The notes under the pieces: model-generated
Databases searched by the model: none
Told to the model about the DNA's origin: nothing
The model's input: the letters and a program-made list of their open reading frames with translations, nothing else
NCBI RefSeq assembly: GCF_016545825.1
Contig: NC_052618.1
Coordinates: forward strand, 5,385,398-5,449,397
Direction of reading: 5' to 3'
DNA length: 64,000 nt
DNA from: Eucalyptus grandis
Taxonomy: Eukaryota > Streptophyta > Magnoliopsida > Myrtales > Myrtaceae
Shown: positions 59,357 through 64,000 of the stretch, piece after piece
Layout: the number at the start of each line of letters is the position of its first letter
Position numbering within the stretch: position 1 is the stretch's first letter
Made by a program: the position numbers and the translations under genes

Positions 59357-61144
59357 CCTCAGTTTCGGGGAAAATATTAGGTGCATTAAATACACTGCAT
59401 AGGATTCGTATTGAATCATCCGCAGACTGACACGTGACAACGTCGGACCCACTTGTCAGTTGAACCATTAAATTTTTGCTCCCCCTTTCTCTTCAATAAC
59501 GGCCCATCACTTGAAAGCACTGCTCTCCTCTTCCTGGTATGGCTATGCTCCCTCTCTCTTTTTCCTCCGCGAAGGTGCATCTCCATGCGTGAACCACACC
59601 ACCGCCTTGGCCTCCATCGGTTGCGGTGCGCTCACTGGACAAAGGAAAAAACAAAAAAAAATAGAAAAAGGAAGAAATTAGACAAAGTGTATTTGGTGTT
59701 TTAGACTCCTCCCCCCTTAAGAATTGTTCTCTCTTAGCCATTTCGGTTCGCCCTCATCCTCCTTTTCGCAACGAGGAAAAAAAAAAGTGAACCAAATCTA
59801 CGGAGTCAAGTAACAATAACTCTTCTTTCTTCCCCTCGCCCCCCTTCCTCTACTTTTTTTTTGGGGCGATTGATTGGGTGGTCTGTCCAATGGTTGAATT
59901 GGAAGCTTCGGAATCGCTTCTTTGAAGCTCGCCTCCTCTTTGTGCACGTGCATGCGTGGGTTCTGAGCGATTACGCGAACCGGAGCTTGTTGGTTATGGC
60001 GGGTTGAAGTGGATCTCCGGTGCGGAAGCGATTTCGGCGTCGATTCGGTCGGGGTGTTGATTCCCGACGAAGAAAAATTAAAAATCTTCTCTTTAGCCCT
60101 CTCTTCCTCCTCCTTCGTCCACAACCGCCCGACCTTCGCCCCTCCTCCGCTGTCGCCAACGGCGGAGTCACCGACGCCTTGATTAGTCTGACCCCCGCTA
60201 TGTCCAAGCCGAGCATGGCCGGCTTTCTCTGATTTATCCGTCTAATCGTTCCATAGATCTCAAAATCTGGCCGTCCATAGCAACGGAGTTGCAGATCTGG
60301 AAGTCGACCACCATCGCTCGCAGCCATGGACGAGCCGCTGTCGCTGGAGCCATGGTTGTAGATCTGGAAGTCCCGTCGCAAGCAACAACGGCTTATGGAC
60401 TGCCATTGCCCCCTCCATTGTCGCCTGCGGTTGGCTCGTGGTCGGCCTCGTCCATGGCTGAGCCACCCCTCCATCGTCACGGTTGCTCGTGGTCGTTATC
60501 CCTCCAGATCTAGACTGGAGTCATGCCTCCAGATCTGGTATCGTCCATGGATGCAAGCCTAGCTCGTCCATGGCTCGTGAGGAGGCTCTTCGATAGATCT
60601 AGCGACCGCAGCTTGTCCATGGCCATGAGCCTTGACGGCCAGTTTGAGATCCCGATAGCACCATGGACTGCGAGGTCAAACAACGAAAGAAAAAACAGAG
60701 GAATAGATGTCAGGGAAGAGTGGCCATGGATGAGAGGGCCGGAGCTTGAACGCGGCCATGGACGAGAGGCGTCATGAACGGGCATACCACAAAGACGACG
60801 GAGAGGGTTGGACGCCCGACAATGGTCGCCTTGGACGCGGCGCTAGCAACTCCGCCGGTGGCGATGGCGGAGGGAGGCGGGAAGGTTGGGCTCAATGTGG
60901 CTAGAGATGAGAGAGATGGAGGAGAAAGCGTAGATGGAAAAGGGAAGTGTGGTGGATTGAGATTTTTTATATTTAGTCATCTGATTAAAAAAAAGAACAA
61001 TATTTAGTCAATGTCCTAGCTACATAAAAAATTAATAATAATAAGAATCAATCAACCAATCAACACTTCGTTCTCTAAATGTGAAGACTTAACGCAGTAA
61101 ATGACGACCTCATCGGGCGCTTTTTTTTTGGGTCGAAACTGAGG
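59357..61144. other. inverted GC-rich segment in NLR-B intron, flanked by 11-bp inverted duplication
   Basis: 59,368-61,133 is the reverse complement of 20,786-22,478 in block A, while everything outside is colinear. The 11-mer CCTCAGTTTCG precedes it (59,357-59,367) and its exact reverse complement CGAAACTGAGG follows it (61,134-61,144). Block A has only the left copy (20,775-20,785). Inverted duplications at both junctions are what repair of staggered breaks leaves after an inversion, so B looks like the derived state. Confidence 0.8.
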
Positions 61145-61706
61145 TGGTGGTGTTGGTTGGATAATTTATTCCGATTTTTAAAATTTTTATCTTAGCTAGG
61201 ACATTGACTAAATATTGTCATCTAGTTATGAAATAAGACTTGCAATGTCGGCGACCGCCCACGGAATTGCTACTATTTATTATCCAGCTGTCCTTTTCTC
61301 CATTCTATTTTTTTTCCTTTTTTTTGTCATTTCTTTTTTTAAAAAAGCAATCTGTATTTTCTCTTGCCAAACATAGATTGTGTGCAGTATCACACTAATT
61401 ATCGCTCAATATGATAGTCCAAAATTAATATTTATTGTATAATACAAGTACGTAATTTGATAGGTTGTTGGAGTATAGCGAATGGAGAATGATTTATGAA
61501 TGGAGAAGGCAAACCACTTCATGCATATTGACCTTTTTATTTTTATTTATTTCATTATCAAGACCTAGCTCAAGCATAAGTGATTATTAAGAAATAAAAA
61601 ATTCGACTCATTGATAATGAGCTGTAATAGTTAAGCAATTTGTGAAATTGGCTTTCACAATTATGAAGTTCTTTTTCCCTTTTCTTCATGTTAAATAGAA
61701 CGACAC

Positions 61707-62291
61707 TAAGGCTGCGTTTGTTATTGTTTTTTTTTTTTCTGTTTTTAAACACTTTTTTTTTTTTTTTGTTCCCGGGAACAAAAAAGAATAAAAACGCGTT
61801 TGGGTGCGTTTTGTTCCAAAATTGTTTTTTTGTTCCCGAAACACATCTGGAACAGAAATAAAAAAAAAAAAAAGTTGTTTCTTGTTTAAAACAAAATTTA
61901 GAAACACTTTTTTTCTTCTTTTTTCTTCTCTTTTTTTTTTTTCTTCTTTTCTTCTTTTTCTTTTTTTCTTTGGCCGGTTGCTGGCCTCGGCCGTGGCCGT
62001 GGCCGACGACTAGCCAGAAGAAGAAAAAAAGAAAAAAAGGAAAAATAAATAAGAAAATAAGAAAAATAAGAAAGAAAATAGAAAAAATAAAATTAAAATA
62101 AAATAAATAAAATAAAATAAAATAAAATTATACAAATTTACCAAACATGTTTCTGTTTATTTTTATTCCCAGAACAAGTTTACCAAACGCGTTTTTTTGT
62201 TCAAAAATTGTTCTCCGGAACGGAAACACTTTTTTCTATTTCTATTTCTTGGAACAATTTTTAAATAGAAATGTTACCAAACGCACCCTAA
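61707..62291. mobile_element. Tourist-like (PIF/Harbinger) MITE with TAA target duplication
   Basis: The element runs 61,710-62,288 (579 bp). Terminal inverted repeats are GGCTGCGTTTG on the left and the reverse complement of GGGTGCGTTTGG on the right, flanked by direct TAA at 61,707-61,709 and 62,289-62,291. The paralogous site in block A (23,053-23,065) has one uninterrupted copy. The interior is T-rich then A-rich around a short GC-rich palindromic core ('ggccgtggccgtggcc'), so the whole could fold into a hairpin. No transposase. TIR and TSD fit Tourist/PIF-Harbinger MITEs. Confidence 0.85.
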
Positions 62292-62691
62292 TTTGCTTCC
62301 ACACAATTAAATATGAAGGTGCGATAATTAATATTTTTTTTTGCCATTTTTAGATGCTATTATGTGTTTGCTATTTAGTTCTTTATAATTGGAATTGCAA
62401 AAAGTAAATGTTTTTATATGGTTTGTGACCACTTTTTTAGGAACCTCGCTGCGCATGATATGATTTCATGAACTTACACCAACTTAACACTTCCAATAGA
62501 ATATAGAGATGTACATATAATAGTAATATTTATTGAGGATTAGAATTTTTTAATCTTCATATTAAATATGAGAAGATTATGTATAAAAACCCGCACAAAG
62601 CACAAAATTTGCATCATACCGTGCATTGTCCAATACCATGAGAACATGTTCCAAATGAAATGCCAAAGATGCATTTGTTTGAAAGACTGAC

Positions 62692-63406
62692 CTGGGAAGT
62701 GAAAAATGCAGGGGTGCCATGATCATTATCCATCCGAGATTGCCCAGTCAAACTTCTCATCTTGGGGCAATGGTTAATGCTCAGCATTTGTAAGTTGGAG
62801 CATTCCATCGTGTGATTTTTTGTCGAGAGGAAACAAGCCAAATTGGGCAACCATTCCAATTTCATCTGCCCAAGCTTCAAGAATGTAATCTTATCCATTG
62901 TGCTTCCCTGCCCTTCTTCCTCTACAATCACTTCTTCCATTTGACCACACTCATTTATTTCCATCCGATAAAGATTGGCAAGGCACTGAGCCATTGATGA
63001 AGTAAAAGCATGTCCCAAGTTACTACAATTATAAAGGATGAGAGTAGCCAAAGAATCAAAGCGTATTGATTCTTGAAGATCTCTGTTCCACAGTTGCCTT
63101 AATTTTGGTAGATTGACCAAGTTCAATTCCCATAGCTGAGGCAGTACTCGAGTGCTTTCCACAGCCTCCAGCCTTTCCAAATCAAATATTTCTTCAAGCA
63201 ACTTACAATCAGGCACTTGCAAATAGCCCAAATTATTTAAGACAAGCATCAATCTGGATGGAATAGCGTTAATAAATGATGGACATTTATCTACCACCAC
63301 TGATTTTAGTTGCCAATACAACTTGATGGGATTAAGTTCGTTGTGCCATTTTCCAATCAACCCGGGAACTCGATAGCAGCATTTTCTCTACTCCAGCAAA
63401 TGTGCC
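62692..63406 (-). pseudogene. NLR-B LRR exon, two-base loss
   Basis: The acceptor GATAG|GGCACA is at 63,406 and the donor CCCAG|GTCAGT at 62,692; 715 nt against 717 in NLR-A. Two single-base losses near 63,364-63,372 shift the frame after KMLLS. The rest is open (LGYLQVPDCKLLEEIF, LWELNLVNLPKLRQLW, LATLILYNCSNLGHAF, LQMLSINHCPKMRSL) but out of register with the exon start. Confidence 0.75.
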
Positions 63407-63515
63407 CTATCAAAAAAATGCATCGTTAAGCATAAACTTCTAGCTAGCAAAAAGCTATTATTCATTTAGTGATCAAAACCGTCCAAATACAGGGAATTTG
63501 GTAACTAGTGCGTAC

Positions 63516-64000
63516 CATTTCTTCAAACATATTCTGGATGGTGATGTTGAGGTTTCCTGCCCAAAACCACGCTTCCTTTGATACTTGAACTCTCTTTAAC
63601 TTTGATGCCTCCGTCGGTCCTTGAGAGAAAAACTTCATGTTGGGACATCTAGTCACAATGATATCTTCCAAGAGTGGGAACATCAAAGTGTATCCACCCG
63701 AGCTGAAACTTCTCAACCCTATCAACCCATCAAGCTCCATATACTTCAGTTGATTGAAAGCCACCACACGGCCATCCCCACCTTTCTCATCACTAATGAC
63801 TTCTATCAATATTCTACAATTACTTATCCTCAATTTTGTGAGTGCCACCAAATTTTCAGCAATTGTCGGTGTGAACATTTTTTATAACAACCCATCACAA
63901 TGTGACACATCTAGAGTTTGTAGATGTCGAATATATCTTGAAAATGGTAATATTACTTTCATCTCACGACTCGTGCCTTCTATGGCTTCCTCATTGCTAC
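63516..64000 (-). pseudogene. NLR-B LRR exon, partial at window edge, with nonsense
   Basis: The donor GAAATG|GTACGC is at 63,516; the 5' end lies outside the window. It matches 24,306-24,787 closely (ALTKLRISNCRILIEVISD, LKYMELDGLIGLRSFSSGG, LEDIIVTRCPNMKFFSQGP). A 3-nt insertion and changes around 63,882-63,887 give DGLL-stop-KMF where NLR-A reads DGLSKML, so TAA at 63,882-63,884 ends the frame. Confidence 0.8.

Larger units (their letters stand above)
51245..64000. repeat. segmental duplication, block B
   Basis: Counterpart of 14,585-24,787, in the same order and overall orientation. The extra length (about 2.55 kb) is explained by insertions at about 52,925-53,820 and 57,290-58,395 and the MITE at 61,710-62,288. 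The block continues beyond the window, so the NB-ARC half of NLR-B should lie just to the right. Confidence 0.85.

Overview
The window is nuclear DNA from a flowering plant, most likely a woody eudicot. Evidence: GT-AG introns, AT-rich introns and spacers, a CC-NB-ARC-LRR resistance gene family, plant-specific REM-type B3 genes, a Gnk2/DUF26 gene, an oxalyl-CoA synthetase copy, a plant LINE relic and a Tourist-type MITE. The look of the NLR and DUF26 sequences makes Myrtaceae (Eucalyptus-like) a reasonable guess, but that rests on memory and is weak. No rRNA or true tRNA gene, CRISPR array or prokaryotic feature was recognised.

Layout. 1-8.2 kb: two copies of a dispersed repeat enclose an unrecognised exon, a truncated AAE3 pseudogene (+), a broken STIPL1/TFIP11 pseudogene (-), an AT-rich fold-back repeat and a 5'-truncated LINE. 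8.66-9.06 kb: a ginkbilobin-like DUF26 gene interrupted by three stop codons. 10.3-16.3 kb: minus-strand array of REM B3 units, all damaged. 17.3-33.9 kb: a minus-strand NLR (NLR-A) with a CC-NB-ARC-LRR first exon and a series of LRR exons. 34-40.6 kb: mostly repeats, including a young 697-bp tandem duplication. 40.7-43.7 kb: a multi-exon gene for an unrecognised membrane protein with a second, internally deleted copy. 43.7-49 kb: gene-poor, with repeated GC-rich DNA. 49.3-53 kb: more REM B3 units. 54.8-64 kb: the LRR exons of a second NLR (NLR-B), whose NB-ARC part would lie beyond the right edge.

The main architectural fact is a segmental duplication. About 10.2 kb (14.59-24.79 kb: REM unit plus 3' half of NLR-A) recurs as 12.8 kb at 51.25-64.0 kb (REM unit plus 3' half of NLR-B). 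The second copy differs by two insertions of about 1 kb, one 579-bp MITE and one 1.77-kb inverted segment flanked by an 11-bp inverted duplication. The two NLR copies carry different stop codons and frameshifts, so they decayed independently.

I could not show one fully intact protein-coding gene in 64 kb. NLR-A is the one to re-examine: four of its first five frame breaks look like single-base losses in or beside short homopolymers, so assembly error is a real alternative to pseudogenisation.
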